Positions 1-8,713 of a stretch of 64,000 nucleotides of DNA are shown in pieces (position 1 is the stretch's first letter; each line of letters begins with the position of its first letter). Made by a program: the position numbers and the translations under genes. The stretch covers positions 1,426,001 to 1,490,000 of the forward strand of contig NZ_SMGP01000001.1 in assembly GCF_004339745.1 (NCBI RefSeq). The letters run 5' to 3'. The DNA is from Paraburkholderia sp. BL9I2N2. GTDB taxonomy: Bacteria > Pseudomonadota > Gammaproteobacteria > Burkholderiales > Burkholderiaceae. The notes below the pieces were generated by a model. It did no database searches. It was not told where the DNA came from and saw only the letters and a list, made by a program, of their open reading frames with translations.

Positions 1-43
1 GGGCTACTTCTTCAAGAACACTGAAGACGGAGTGCGCGCATGA
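1..43 (+). CDS. 3' end of an upstream gene (partial)
   Basis: An open frame enters from the left edge and reads GYFFKNTEDGVRA before a TGA at 41-43. The stop overlaps the ATG of the next gene in an ATGA arrangement, so the two are probably translationally coupled in one operon. Thirteen residues are too few to name the family. BKACE genes are often next to hydroxyacyl-CoA or carnitine dehydrogenases, but nothing here proves that. Confidence 0.5.
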   Translation, partial: GYFFKNTEDGVRA

Positions 44-966
44 GCAAGGTCATTATCACCTGCGCCATAACCGGAGCGATCCATACTCCGTCGATGTCGC
101 CTTATCTGCCTGTTACGCCGGACGAGATCGCGCAGAGCGCCATTGAAGCAGCCCAGGCTGGAGCGGCGATCGTCCACTTACACGCGCGCGATCCCCTCGA
201 TGGCCGTCCAACGCAGGCGCCGGAGTTGTTTCGCCGGTTCGTGCCCGCCATTAAGGAAGCCTCGGATGCGGTCATCAATATCACCACCGGCGGGGCGCCT
301 ACGATGACGGTCGAGGAGCGGCTGCAACCGGCACTTGAATTGCGGCCCGAATTGGCGTCTCTCAACATGGGTTCAATGAACTTCGGGTTGTACGAAATGC
401 TCGGGCGCTTCAAAGACAAGCTTAAATATGACTGGGAGCGCCCATATCTGGAAGGAAGCGACGATCGCATCTTCAAGAATACATTCAAGGATATCGCCTA
501 CATCCTGCAATCGTGTAGCGAGAACGAAACCCGGTTCGAGATTGAGTGCTACGACATTGGCCATCTTTATACGGCCGCGCACTTTCTCGACAGGGCGCTC
601 GTTAAGCCACCCCTTCTCATTCAGTCCGTATTTGGTCTACGCGGTGGCATTGGCGCACATGTCGAGGATCTCATGCATATGCGCCGTACGGCTGACCGAT
701 TGTTCGGGAAAGATTATGTCTGGTCTGTGCTCGGGGCCGGGCGTAGCCAGATGCCGCTCGCGGCGATTTCTGCCTCTGTCGGCGGAAACGTGCGCGTCGG
801 ACTCGAGGATTCTCTTTGGGATGGCCCCGGCAAGCTCGCAAGTAGCAACGCTACGCAGGTAAGGCGCGTTCGCACCATCATTGAAGCCCTGTCGCTTCAA
901 GTGGCGACGCCTGATGAGGCTCGCGCCATGTTGAATCTCAAGGGACGCCACAGCGTCGGCTTCTAA
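40..966 (+). CDS. beta-keto acid cleavage enzyme (BKACE, DUF849)
   Basis: This 308-residue protein matches the BKACE family, zinc-dependent enzymes that condense a beta-keto acid with acetyl-CoA to give acetoacetate and a new CoA ester. The family includes 3-keto-5-aminohexanoate cleavage enzyme and dehydrocarnitine cleavage enzyme. Visible marks are the N-terminal VIITCAITGA strand, the AAIVHLHARDP metal-binding stretch with its HxH pair near residue 47, a TTGGAP loop near residue 82, and the late VRVGLEDSLW motif. Length is normal. The start overlaps the preceding stop, so it belongs to an operon that begins outside the window. The actual keto-acid substrate cannot be read from sequence. 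Confidence 0.9.
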   Translation: MSKVIITCAITGAIHTPSMSPYLPVTPDEIAQSAIEAAQAGAAIVHLHARDPLDGRPTQAPELFRRFVPAIKEASDAVINITTGGAPTMTVEERLQPALELRPELASLNMGSMNFGLYEMLGRFKDKLKYDWERPYLEGSDDRIFKNTFKDIAYILQSCSENETRFEIECYDIGHLYTAAHFLDRALVKPPLLIQSVFGLRGGIGAHVEDLMHMRRTADRLFGKDYVWSVLGAGRSQMPLAAISASVGGNVRVGLEDSLWDGPGKLASSNATQVRRVRTIIEALSLQVATPDEARAMLNLKGRHSVGF

Positions 967-1030
967 AGAGCCGTGTCTGCGATGCTTCGGCGTTGCCTGT
1001 GCCCAGGGCAATGCCGGAGCTACATTTCTG

Positions 1031-1159
1031 ATGTCGCGAGTAGAGATTCCCGCAGAGGCCATAGTCCGCATCGTTCGGAATGCGGATGGTCTCGTCTTCC
1101 ATATCGATTCGATTGGTATTGCGACGGGCGCAGAGCCGGATACTCGGCCGGCGCTCTAG
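1031..1159 (+). CDS. short ORF or gene remnant after BKACE
   Basis: A 42-codon frame beginning MSRVEIPAEAIVRIV and ending EPDTRPAL lies 64 bases after the BKACE stop. Its amino-acid composition looks protein-like, and it could be the broken end of another operon gene. There is no convincing ribosome binding site and no recognised domain. I regard a remnant as somewhat more likely than a functional peptide. Confidence 0.22.
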   Translation: MSRVEIPAEAIVRIVRNADGLVFHIDSIGIATGAEPDTRPAL

Positions 1160-1169
1160 TGGCCACGAC

Positions 1170-1201
1170 GAGTGACGTCGTTCTAAAGATCGTCGTCACT
1201 C
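1170..1201. terminator. stem-loop between convergent genes
   Basis: An 11-base stem with one mismatch, GAGTGACGTCG paired with CGTCGTCACTC, encloses a 10-base loop. It lies between the BKACE gene on the plus strand and the convergent gene ending at 1225. No T-tract follows on either strand, so it may be a weak bidirectional terminator or an mRNA-stabilising hairpin. Confidence 0.45.
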
Positions 1202-1224
1202 CCGGAACCCGGACTCGAATGCAC

Positions 1225-1884
1225 TCAGTCCAGCGTGGCTCGAGCGAGAAATGGGGCGAGGAGTTCCCGGGCGATCTCCGGCGTCACGACCTCGGAGGGT
1301 GCGAGCTTCTCGTAGGTGTAGCTCTCCGGGTCGTCGTAGATACGCTCCGCGATGAGCTTCGGCTTCGGCTCGTTCGTGTACGTGAAGATCTGGAAGAGGT
1401 GATGCGTCATCAGGTAGTGCGCCGCGGGGTCGGCGTCGATGCCGTGGTCCTTCAGGCACACGCCGGGCACGACGTGAGTCCATACGGCTTCCGTCGTGAC
1501 GCCGTAGTCGTCGACACCCATGTTCATGGTTCGTGCGCCCATCACGTTCTGGCGTGTTTCAGCGGCTTCGCGATAGAAACCTTCGACGGCCACCTTGCCC
1601 GTCAGGACGTGCATCTGGCGCCGGTCGCCAACGCGATACATCGGTTCCTCGACGGTGAGTTCAGGAACGATGATTTGATCCCAGTATCCCGCCACTTCCA
1701 GCAGCAAATGGCGCAAGTAGTTCTTTAACATGGCCCGATGATGCGGATTGGTCGTCTTGTGGAGAAATGCTTCGACTTCTCGGGGCCATTGGGTTACGTC
1801 GAACTTTGCGGGGACGTGCATCAACGTCAGCGCATCCGTTGTGGGCATTTCTCGGCCTGGCGCCGCCAGGGTGGCATATTTCAT
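1225..1884 (-). CDS. conserved hypothetical protein, possibly SnoaL/NTF2-like
   Basis: A 219-residue protein with no signal peptide or membrane segment. The middle part (residues about 70-150) alternates aromatic beta-strand-like stretches such as PELTVEEPMYRVG and GVTTEAVWTHVVPG, which suggests an NTF2/SnoaL-like alpha+beta barrel, but I do not recognise a precise family. It is transcribed divergently from the small NTF2-like gene at 2221 across an intergenic region that carries a perfect 9-base palindrome (1958-1980) and promoter-like box A. No catalytic assignment is possible. Confidence 0.6.
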   Translation of the reverse strand: MKYATLAAPGREMPTTDALTLMHVPAKFDVTQWPREVEAFLHKTTNPHHRAMLKNYLRHLLLEVAGYWDQIIVPELTVEEPMYRVGDRRQMHVLTGKVAVEGFYREAAETRQNVMGARTMNMGVDDYGVTTEAVWTHVVPGVCLKDHGIDADPAAHYLMTHHLFQIFTYTNEPKPKLIAERIYDDPESYTYEKLAPSEVVTPEIARELLAPFLARATLD

Positions 1885-1957
1885 GACTTGCTCCTATGGG
1901 TTGCCCGTGGAAGTATGGTTGGGCGCTGCATCCGCGTCCAACGATGAATACTGACAT

Positions 1958-1980
1958 CGTGATCTCGAAGTGAGATCACG
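1958..1980. promoter_or_regulatory. palindromic operator candidate
   Basis: Perfect inverted repeat CGTGATCTC-GAAGT-GAGATCACG, with 9-base arms and a 5-base spacer, lies 74 bases upstream of the minus-strand gene starting at 1884. The half-site GTGATC also occurs inside the promoter boxes at 2126, 9664 and 12311, so one regulator might recognise all of them. A transcription-factor site is more likely than a terminator because of its position between divergent starts and the lack of a T-tract. Confidence 0.5.
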
Positions 1981-2125
1981 ACCCCCCACTCCGGGTTGGC
2001 TGCCGGGCTTTTTTGCAGAGCAACCCTCACATTCAGTATTGCGTCGTTGCCAGTGAGCGCCTGCCCGAGTCTCGCGGCGAAAGTCTGGTCTTCGAGCGAC
2101 GATCACCAACGCAGATCAAGCGCCC

Positions 2126-2169
2126 AATTTTTATCATTAGACAGTGATCGCGACCTCTCCGATAGTTTG
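2126..2169 (+). promoter_or_regulatory. composite promoter box A
   Basis: The -35-like hexamer TAGACA (2138-2143) is followed by exactly 17 bases and the -10-like GATAGT (2161-2166). The spacer begins with GTGATCGC, and a TTTTTATCA tract precedes the -35. The same arrangement recurs at 9697-9725 and 12348-12376. It is 54 bases upstream of the ATG at 2221, a suitable distance for driving that gene. Confidence 0.6.
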
Positions 2170-2220
2170 TCGAAGCCACGTGCAAGGAACTTGGACGTGC
2201 AACCATTCCCGGAGACTGCC

Positions 2221-2670
2221 ATGCAAATTCAACCAATGACAGACGAGCAGCGCAAAGCTATCGCGATAGAGTTCTTCAGACGCGTGGATCGTGGGGGCGA
2301 CGTTCTTGAACTATTTGATGAGAAGGCCGAATTCTATTTTCCGAAATGGGGCGTCGCTCATGGTCGTGGAGAGATTGCCCAGTTTCTCGAAGACCTGAGC
2401 GGGATTCTCGCTGAGATCTCGCACGACATGGCCTATGCGAATTTTGTTCAGCAAGGCGATCGGGTGGTGGTCGAAGCCACGTCGTCTGGGAAGCTGAAGA
2501 ATGGCGCGGGGTGGCGTGCAGGGACCACACATACCGGGCGATGGTGTGACGTATTGGAAATTCGCGACTTCAGGATCCAGCGCTGCTTCGTCTATCTTGA
2601 TCCTGACTACGCGGGGGCCGACACGGAGCGCTATCCATGGCTCGATGGCGAGCCCACGAGCCGATACTGA
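2221..2670 (+). CDS. NTF2/SnoaL-like small protein
   Basis: A 149-residue protein of the nuclear transport factor 2/SnoaL superfamily. These cone-shaped small proteins act as isomerases, cyclases, dehydratases or ligand-binding partners. The pattern fits: an N-terminal helix (EQRKAIAIEFFRRVDRGG), the FDEKAEFYFPKWG strand, HGRGEIAQFLEDL, and final strands ending in CFVYLDPDYAG. I chose ATG 2221 over upstream in-frame starts because GGAGA lies just before it and promoter box A precedes it. The LysR gene at 2839 follows in the same direction and could regulate it. The substrate is unknown. Confidence 0.75.
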   Translation: MQIQPMTDEQRKAIAIEFFRRVDRGGDVLELFDEKAEFYFPKWGVAHGRGEIAQFLEDLSGILAEISHDMAYANFVQQGDRVVVEATSSGKLKNGAGWRAGTTHTGRWCDVLEIRDFRIQRCFVYLDPDYAGADTERYPWLDGEPTSRY

Positions 2671-2838
2671 AGAGTGCTTGCTCTTGCCACGGGCTGCACG
2701 CTATCGAGGCTGGACGGTGCAAGCGCTGCAGTTTGCTATTTTCAACCGAGACGGAGGCAAGCTGGTTTGGCCTTAAGCACTTGACACGACGCTCGGAAGG
2801 CTATATTTCTCGACAGACACCATTCGGGAAGTCGATAA

Positions 2839-3741
2839 ATGCTCGACGGCGTATCCATGGATCAGCTGCGTACTTTCATCGCTGCCGCGGACGAAGGAAG
2901 CTTCTCTGCGGCAGGACGCAAGCTTCGCAGGACACAGTCCGTGGTGAGCCAGACGCTCGCCAATCTGGAAAGCCAGATCAATGTGTCGTTGTTCGACCGC
3001 AGCGGTCGCTATCCGCGACTCACGGAGCAAGGTGCCGTATTGCTGTCACAGGCGCGGCTCGTCGTCGGCGGCATGGATGGTTTCAAGTCGACGGCACGAG
3101 CAATCGCAGAAGGACTTGAACCGGAGCTTTCCGTCGTGGTGGACGTCATGTATCCGATGGACTCACTCACGGTGGCGGTTGGAGAATTCCGCGACGCGTT
3201 TCCTCACACTCCATTGCGGTTATATGTCGAGGCTTTGGGTGCGGTAGTGCAGCGAGTGCTGGAACGCACGTGCAGGCTCGGCATTAGTGGTTCCATGCCG
3301 GCCGTGCCCGAAACGGTTGATGCCGAGAAGCTGCTCGATGTGCCGATGGTCACCGTTGCCGCTCCGAAACATCCGCTGGCATCGCTTAAGAGAGTGATCC
3401 GATCGCGCGAGTTGGAAGAGCATGTGCAGCTTGTACTGACGGATCGCACGCCGCTGACCGATGGGAAGTCGTTCGGGGTCTTCTCTCCGCAGATCTGGCG
3501 GTTATCGGATCTGGGCGCAAAGCATGCGTTTTTACGAGCGGGCCTCGGATGGGGGCACATGCCTACGGCGATGGTGCATCCCGATCTGGCTTCAGGCGAT
3601 CTGGTACCGCTGCGAATCGAAAACTTTCAACCCCGAACGCCGCCGATCGCCATGTATGCGATCTATCGCAGAGATACACCGCCGGGCCCTGCAGGCCGTT
3701 GGTTCCTCGGTCGACTAAAGCAAACCTCAAACGAAGACTGA
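2839..3741 (+). CDS. LysR-type transcriptional regulator
   Basis: A 300-residue LTTR. The winged helix-turn-helix spans about residues 7-65 (MDQLRTFIAAADEGSFSAAG, then the recognition-helix part TQSVVSQTLANLE), followed by the linker helix and a periplasmic-binding-protein-like effector domain from about 95 to the end. An alternative ATG at 2857 would start directly at MDQL, the usual LTTR N-terminus, and is equally plausible. The gene follows the NTF2-like gene at 2221. The effector is unknown. Confidence 0.9.
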   Translation: MLDGVSMDQLRTFIAAADEGSFSAAGRKLRRTQSVVSQTLANLESQINVSLFDRSGRYPRLTEQGAVLLSQARLVVGGMDGFKSTARAIAEGLEPELSVVVDVMYPMDSLTVAVGEFRDAFPHTPLRLYVEALGAVVQRVLERTCRLGISGSMPAVPETVDAEKLLDVPMVTVAAPKHPLASLKRVIRSRELEEHVQLVLTDRTPLTDGKSFGVFSPQIWRLSDLGAKHAFLRAGLGWGHMPTAMVHPDLASGDLVPLRIENFQPRTPPIAMYAIYRRDTPPGPAGRWFLGRLKQTSNED

Positions 3742-3768
3742 TGGTCGCGGCCGGGTGACGCCTCTTTG

Positions 3769-3990
3769 TCACGGTTGTATTCCGTCCAGGAACTCGACAA
3801 GCAGCGCGTTCACCATCTCAGGCGCTTCCTCTCATGAAGCCGCCCATTGACAAACCACCCAATACGGCCCGGTACATCGAACTCGGAAAGTTCACCTGAT
3901 GCCTGAACATTGCATGGTCGATCGCATCTGCAAACCGCCGTGCGGAGATGTCCGTCGCAGGGAACCCATAAGTCAACACGATGGGTTCCA
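3769..3990 (-). pseudogene. alpha/beta-hydrolase C-terminal remnant
   Basis: On the minus strand, the stretch ending at 3769 reads EEAPEMVNALLVEFLDG before a stop, which resembles the last helix of alpha/beta-hydrolase-fold proteins. Just upstream another frame reads DAIDHAMFRHQVNFPSS. The frames do not join and there is no nucleophile elbow, so this is a decayed fragment. It fills the otherwise empty gap between the LysR gene and the pirin gene. Confidence 0.4.
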
Positions 3991-4065
3991 TTAAAATATA
4001 TAGGCTTCCGCTGGGGTAGGTCAGCATCTAACCTTCGGTCATGTCATCCTCAAAAGGAAATTGTC

Positions 4066-4938
4066 ATGGCGAATGTGTCTGATCTACTGGAAGCGGACAA
4101 TCCCGTTGTCCGGCCGGCTAGTCCTCCGCGCGCCATTGTGGCGCGTACTCAGGGGCGCCGCCACGGGCCGGTCACGCGCATCGTCAGTCCCGCCGAACTG
4201 GGCGAACTGATCAAGCCGTTCGTGTTCCTGGACTACTTCGATTTCACGCCGTCGAGCGACGCACTGTTTCCAATGCATCCGCATTCGGGTATCGCGACGA
4301 TCACGGTCCTGCTGTCTGGCAATCTGAGTTACGAAGACACAACGGGCGCGTCGGGCGTGTTGTCCGCGGGCAGCGTTGAATGGATGAACGCGGGCAACGG
4401 CATCTGGCACGACGCCAGTCCCGCGGACCTCGAGCGCTTTCATGGTTACCAGATGTGGGTGGCGTTGCGGCGCGAAGTCGAGAATGGGGAACCGCAAACC
4501 CAATATCTTCCCGCGCAGGCCATCCCGCGTGTCGGTCCTGCGCGCGTCATTCTCGGCAGCTACAGGGGCACGCACAGCCCGGTGTTGTCTCCTGATGGAA
4601 TCAACTATCTGCATGTGCGGCTCAGGGCAGGCGAGCAATGGCGTTATGTGCCGCCCGCAGGACATACCGTGGCCTGGACCCATGTGCATCGGGGCGCGCT
4701 TTGCGTCGCCGGTGAGCGTCTGCGTAGCGAGCTCGCGGTCTTCACCGAGTCCGAAGACGCTCTCGACTTCATCGCGGACACCGACTCCGAATTCATTCTC
4801 GCGTCCGCGGTAAAACACCCGCATGAGCTGGTGCTCGGCTACTACTCGGTGCACACATCAGAGGCCGCGCTGCAGGCGGGAGAAGCTCAGATCGCACGAA
4901 TTGGCGAACAGCTTCGATTTCGCGGCCGCATCCGGTAG
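4066..4938 (+). CDS. pirin family protein
   Basis: A 290-residue bicupin of the pirin family, iron-binding proteins some of which show quercetinase activity or act as redox sensors. The metal site of the first cupin is visible as HPHSG (about residues 67-71) with a further His in GNGIWHDA. FVFLDYFDF before it is typical. The C-terminal cupin is degenerate, as usual. ATG 4066 is preferred to an upstream in-frame start because AAAGGAAA precedes it and MANVSDLL has a typical N-terminus. It opens a run of same-strand redox genes through 8567. Confidence 0.9.
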   Translation: MANVSDLLEADNPVVRPASPPRAIVARTQGRRHGPVTRIVSPAELGELIKPFVFLDYFDFTPSSDALFPMHPHSGIATITVLLSGNLSYEDTTGASGVLSAGSVEWMNAGNGIWHDASPADLERFHGYQMWVALRREVENGEPQTQYLPAQAIPRVGPARVILGSYRGTHSPVLSPDGINYLHVRLRAGEQWRYVPPAGHTVAWTHVHRGALCVAGERLRSELAVFTESEDALDFIADTDSEFILASAVKHPHELVLGYYSVHTSEAALQAGEAQIARIGEQLRFRGRIR

Positions 4939-4995
4939 TCACCCAAGCAGTCCCCTTGGCATTCCTCTCTTTTTCTTAAACTTAAGGCACTCGTT

Positions 4996-5421
4996 ATGAA
5001 CTCAACCTCCGCAAATTCTTACCCGACTCTTCCGCTGATTGGGCGCATCCTCATCGCTGCCATCTTTCTCGTGAGCGGCCTTAGCAAACTCGCAGCGCCG
5101 GGAGCGACCATCGGCTACATCGGCTCGCTGGGATTGCCAGTGCCGCTACTCGGCTATCTCGGCTCGATGGCGCTTGAGCTGGTTGGCAGCGTTCTGCTGA
5201 TCGTCGGCTATCGGACGAGACTCGTTGCCGTGCTGCTGGCAATGTATTCGATCATTACCGCATTCATCTTCCACCACGCGCTTGGCGACCAGAACCAGAT
5301 GTTCCACTTTCTCAAGAACGTCGCGATGGCCGGCGGTTTGATTCAGGTCGCGGCTTATGGTGCAGGCGCATTCAGCTTTGATAACCGTCGCGAACTGCCG
5401 GTGGCGGGTACCGCACAGTAA
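4996..5421 (+). CDS. DoxX family membrane protein
   Basis: A 141-residue integral membrane protein with four hydrophobic segments (roughly residues 13-33, 50-72, 75-95 and 108-128). It fits the DoxX/DoxD family, whose members are linked to quinone or thiol redox and oxidative-stress tolerance. [19 protein letters not shown] at the N-terminus is the family signature. It lies 57 bases after the pirin gene and 95 before wrbA. The biochemical role within the family is poorly defined. Confidence 0.88.
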   Translation: MNSTSANSYPTLPLIGRILIAAIFLVSGLSKLAAPGATIGYIGSLGLPVPLLGYLGSMALELVGSVLLIVGYRTRLVAVLLAMYSIITAFIFHHALGDQNQMFHFLKNVAMAGGLIQVAAYGAGAFSFDNRRELPVAGTAQ

Positions 5422-5516
5422 CGACGCTCGGGGCGGCCCTGGGTCGTCGCGGTAATACATCTGTAGCACCCCTGCGGCGCCATGACGGTCCGCTTCATCA
5501 CCCAAAGGAGATTGCG

Positions 5517-6116
5517 ATGGCCAAGGTACTGGTTCTCTACTATTCGTCGTACGGACATATCGAGCAGATGGCTGAGGCCGTCGCGCAAGGCGCCCGCAGC
5601 GCGGGCGCGGAGGTCGACGTCAAGCGCGTACCGGAAACGGTGCCTGAGGAGGTCGCCAAAGGCGCGCATTTCAAGCTCGACCAGGCCGCTCCGATCGCAA
5701 CCGTCGCCGACCTCGAGAACTACGACGCGATCGTTGTGGGTACCGGCACCCGTTATGGTCGCATGTCGTCCCAGATGGCCGCGTTCCTCGATCAGACCGG
5801 TGGTTTGTGGATGCGTGGGGCACTTAACGGCAAGGTTGGTGGCGCCTTCGCGTCGACTGCCACCCAGCACGGCGGGCAGGAAACCACGCTTTTTTCGATC
5901 ATCACGAACCTGATGCATCTCGGCATGGTTATCGTTGGCCTGCCTTATAGCCATCAGGGGCAGATGAACATGAGCGAGATCGTCGGCGGCGCGCCTTATG
6001 GCGCAACCACCGTCGCTTCCGGCGACGGGTCGCGTCAGCCGAGTGAAATCGATCTGGCCGGCGCACGCCACCAAGGCGAACTGGTGGCGAAGACGGCGGC
6101 GAAGCTGTTCGGCTAA
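5517..6116 (+). CDS. wrbA: NAD(P)H:quinone oxidoreductase WrbA
   Basis: A 199-residue flavodoxin-like FMN enzyme that reduces quinones by two electrons and so avoids semiquinone radicals. The phosphate-binding loop is [14 protein letters not shown] (residues 8-21), followed by the family motifs [16 protein letters not shown] and [12 protein letters not shown]. Length matches WrbA proteins (about 198-200). AAAGGAGATTGCG gives a strong ribosome binding site before ATG 5517. Its position between DoxX and ester cyclase/SDR genes suggests a quinone or electrophile detoxification cluster. Confidence 0.95.
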   Translation: MAKVLVLYYSSYGHIEQMAEAVAQGARSAGAEVDVKRVPETVPEEVAKGAHFKLDQAAPIATVADLENYDAIVVGTGTRYGRMSSQMAAFLDQTGGLWMRGALNGKVGGAFASTATQHGGQETTLFSIITNLMHLGMVIVGLPYSHQGQMNMSEIVGGAPYGATTVASGDGSRQPSEIDLAGARHQGELVAKTAAKLFG

Positions 6117-6272
6117 CGCTTTTCCTGGCAAGTCTTTGAGTGAGCCACGCATTATCGCCCAGATGCTGGTGGTCGACGGAAAGATGACCATCTATGGCCT
6201 CGAGTTGCCGTGACCGGCCCCTGGAGTGGTGGACTGAAAAACACTCGCATTTCAACTGTTCTGGAGCATCAC

Positions 6273-6716
6273 ATGACCCGTAGCAACCCAAGCGAAGAAG
6301 CAAAGGCTGTAGTTCGCCGCAATACCGAAGAGGTACAAGGCGGCGGTAACTTCGACGTATTCGAAGAACTGTTTGCGGACGATTTCGTCGACCACACGCC
6401 ACAGCCGAACTGCACGCCAGATAAGGACGGCGCACGCGGTCTCTACCACGCGCTGCGTGCCGCGTTCCCCGACTTCCACGCGAATATCCATTGGCAGGTT
6501 GCCGACGGCGATCTGGTGACAACCTACAAGACGTATCACGGCACACACGAAGGCACGTTCCTCGGCGTGCCGCCCACCGGTCGAAAGATCCATTTTGAAA
6601 CAGTCGACGCGATGCGCGTGCGCAACGGCAAGATTGCGGAGCACTGGGGTGTCGCCAACCTTTTCTCGGTGATGCAGCAACTCGGTGCTTTCCCTGCAGG
6701 CGAGGCGAAAGCGTGA
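6273..6716 (+). CDS. ester cyclase / SnoaL-like protein
   Basis: A 147-residue SnoaL-type alpha+beta barrel protein. The family pattern is clear: FEELFADDFVDHTP near residue 30, the long strand DLVTTYKTYHGTHEGTFLGV near 85, GRKIHFETVDAMRVRNGKIAEHWG, and a final helix. Polyketide cyclases of this family catalyse aldol ring closure; most soil-bacterial homologues have unknown substrates. ATG 6273 follows CTGGAGCATCAC, while the longer frame upstream lacks a ribosome site. Confidence 0.85.
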   Translation: MTRSNPSEEAKAVVRRNTEEVQGGGNFDVFEELFADDFVDHTPQPNCTPDKDGARGLYHALRAAFPDFHANIHWQVADGDLVTTYKTYHGTHEGTFLGVPPTGRKIHFETVDAMRVRNGKIAEHWGVANLFSVMQQLGAFPAGEAKA

Positions 6717-6821
6717 AGAACCGGCTATGCCTACGCAGCGTCGTCGTGACACCCGCTACGCACCGCTAGACCGTCGGTTCGGTACATACAGCCAAGTTAG
6801 CGCATTTATAAGGATGCCAAA

Positions 6822-7592
6822 TTGAGCAATATTCTTAAGGACAAGGTCGTGCTGGTCACCGGTGCGGCTAGCGGAATTGGCCGGGCCATTGCGATTAGTG
6901 CGGCGCGGCATGGAGCGAAGGCAGTGATCGTCTCAGACGTCACTGAAACTCCGCACGAGGGCGGCAGACCGACCACCGCCGAGATTGAAGAACTGGGTGT
7001 GCGCACGCGGTTTCAGCGCACTGACGTGACGCAGCACGCGGAAGTGGACGCGCTGGTCGATGCGTCGGCTGAGTTCGGCGGAGTCGACGTGATGGTTTGC
7101 AACGCCGGCATCACGCTGCGCGAGGACGGTCCCGAGGTCGCCGAGAGCGACTACCGGAGGCTAATGGCGGTCAATCTCGACGGCGTGCTTTTCGGTGCGC
7201 AAGCGGCGGCGCGTCAGATGAAGGCGCGCGGCAAGCCAGGCAGCATCGTGTTGATGGCGAGCATGGGCGGTATCGCGGGCGCCGGAATGACGGTCGCTTA
7301 CTCCACCAGCAAGGGTGGCGTCGTGCTGATGGCGAAGGCTCTCGCAGATGCACTCGGGCCTGACGGTATCCGCGTCAACGCGGTTTGCCCCGGCACGATC
7401 GACACGCATTTGCTGCGCACCAATCCCGGCATTGCCGCAGCTTCGGAAGGCTTTCGGCAACGCACTCCGCTGCGCCGTCTCGGGAAGCCGTCAGAAATTG
7501 GCGACGCCGTTGCGTGGCTCGGTTCGGACATGTCGAGCTATGTGACCGGCATTGCGTTGCTTGTTGATGGCGGCCTGCTCTCGGTCATCTGA
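6822..7592 (+). CDS. SDR family oxidoreductase (TTG start)
   Basis: A 256-residue classical short-chain dehydrogenase/reductase. The NAD(P) motif is TGAASGIGRA (residues 14-23), followed by NAGI near residue 90, the catalytic Ser-Tyr-Lys set (S in LMASMGG, then YSTSKGG), and the C-terminal GIALLVDGG. Translation must start at TTG 6822, because the nearby ATG at 6814 opens a frame that stops at once; AAGGA precedes it. It sits between the ester cyclase and a quinone-oxidoreductase-like gene. The substrate is unknown. Confidence 0.9.
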   Translation: MSNILKDKVVLVTGAASGIGRAIAISAARHGAKAVIVSDVTETPHEGGRPTTAEIEELGVRTRFQRTDVTQHAEVDALVDASAEFGGVDVMVCNAGITLREDGPEVAESDYRRLMAVNLDGVLFGAQAAARQMKARGKPGSIVLMASMGGIAGAGMTVAYSTSKGGVVLMAKALADALGPDGIRVNAVCPGTIDTHLLRTNPGIAAASEGFRQRTPLRRLGKPSEIGDAVAWLGSDMSSYVTGIALLVDGGLLSVI

Positions 7593-7640
7593 TACGTCAC
7601 CGCGGCTGTACATGTACGGTCGTTTAATCAGGAGTTACCT

Positions 7641-8567
7641 ATGAAAGCTATACGTGCCTACGCCTATGGCGGGCCCGATCGTTTGACGCTGGAAGATATC
7701 CCTGACCCCGTCCCGGGCGAGGGCGAAGTGTTGATCGACGTCGCGGCGAGCGGCGTCAACCCGGTCGATTGGAAAATTCTGGAGGGCAGGATGAAAGCCT
7801 TCCTGCCGCTGCCACTGCCTTATACACCGGGCGTCGAAGTGTCGGGAAAGATTTCTGCGCTGGGCGCCGGGGTCAAGGACTTCGCTGTGGGAGACGAAGT
7901 CTTCGGTTTCATCGGTATCGTCGGCGGCTATGCCACCAAAGTGGTTGCCTCCGCTGACCGCCTGGCTTCAGTGCCGAAAAAGCTCTCGCTGCTTGAAGCT
8001 GCAGGGGTGCCAGCGGCCGCGTTGACGGCATGGCAGGCGTTGCACGAGCACGCCGGTGTCAAGCCGGGTCAGCGCGTGCTGATTCACGGCGCCGCGGGCG
8101 GAGTAGGCAGCATGGCGGTGCAGTTGGCCAGAATCGCCGGCGCGGAGGTAATCGCAACAGCGTCGTCCGGCAATCTCGAGTACGTCAGACAGCTGGGTGC
8201 GATGCAGGTCGTCGACTACCGGAGCGAGAGCTTCGAAGAGAGCGTGTCGGCCGTGGACATCGTTCTGGATCTGGTTGGCGGCGAAACGCAGGATCGTTCC
8301 TGGTCGTTGTTAAAAGCTGGCGGCATCCTGGTGTCGCCGGTCAGCCCGCCAGACGCCGAGCGTGCCAGGTCAAGAGGTGTGGTAGGGAAGCATTTCGCCA
8401 CCCGCTCCGACGGCAAGCAGTTGGCTGCGATCGCAGCACACTTTGACTCCGGCGAAATCATGGTCGACGTCGAGACGGTCTTTCCGCTGTCGCGTGCCGC
8501 CGATGCCTTGCAAAAGAACCTGACCGGTCATGCGCGCGGCAAGCTCGTGCTCGACGCGGCTCGCTAA
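7641..8567 (+). CDS. NADP-dependent quinone-oxidoreductase-like MDR protein
   Basis: A 308-residue zinc-independent medium-chain dehydrogenase/reductase. The GroES-like part covers roughly residues 1-120 (YGGPDRLTLEDIPDPVPGEGEVLI), followed by the Rossmann domain with GAAGGVGSMAVQLARIAGAE at about 153-172. Structural-zinc cysteines are absent, as in quinone oxidoreductases and enoyl reductases. CAGGAG precedes the ATG. It ends the redox run and is followed by the same-strand LysR at 8714. Confidence 0.9.
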   Translation: MKAIRAYAYGGPDRLTLEDIPDPVPGEGEVLIDVAASGVNPVDWKILEGRMKAFLPLPLPYTPGVEVSGKISALGAGVKDFAVGDEVFGFIGIVGGYATKVVASADRLASVPKKLSLLEAAGVPAAALTAWQALHEHAGVKPGQRVLIHGAAGGVGSMAVQLARIAGAEVIATASSGNLEYVRQLGAMQVVDYRSESFEESVSAVDIVLDLVGGETQDRSWSLLKAGGILVSPVSPPDAERARSRGVVGKHFATRSDGKQLAAIAAHFDSGEIMVDVETVFPLSRAADALQKNLTGHARGKLVLDAAR

Positions 8568-8713
8568 TCCCGCTTGGCCGCTCTACGGAAGCACGGCTTC
8601 CGTCAATTGCCCGGCGAGCCGCCGTCTATTGGCCACGGTTCATCTCGTGGGGAAAGCGCCTGAAAGCGCGGACCTTCGATGGGACTTTCGCAACCTTATG
8701 TCGCTCTCTCATC

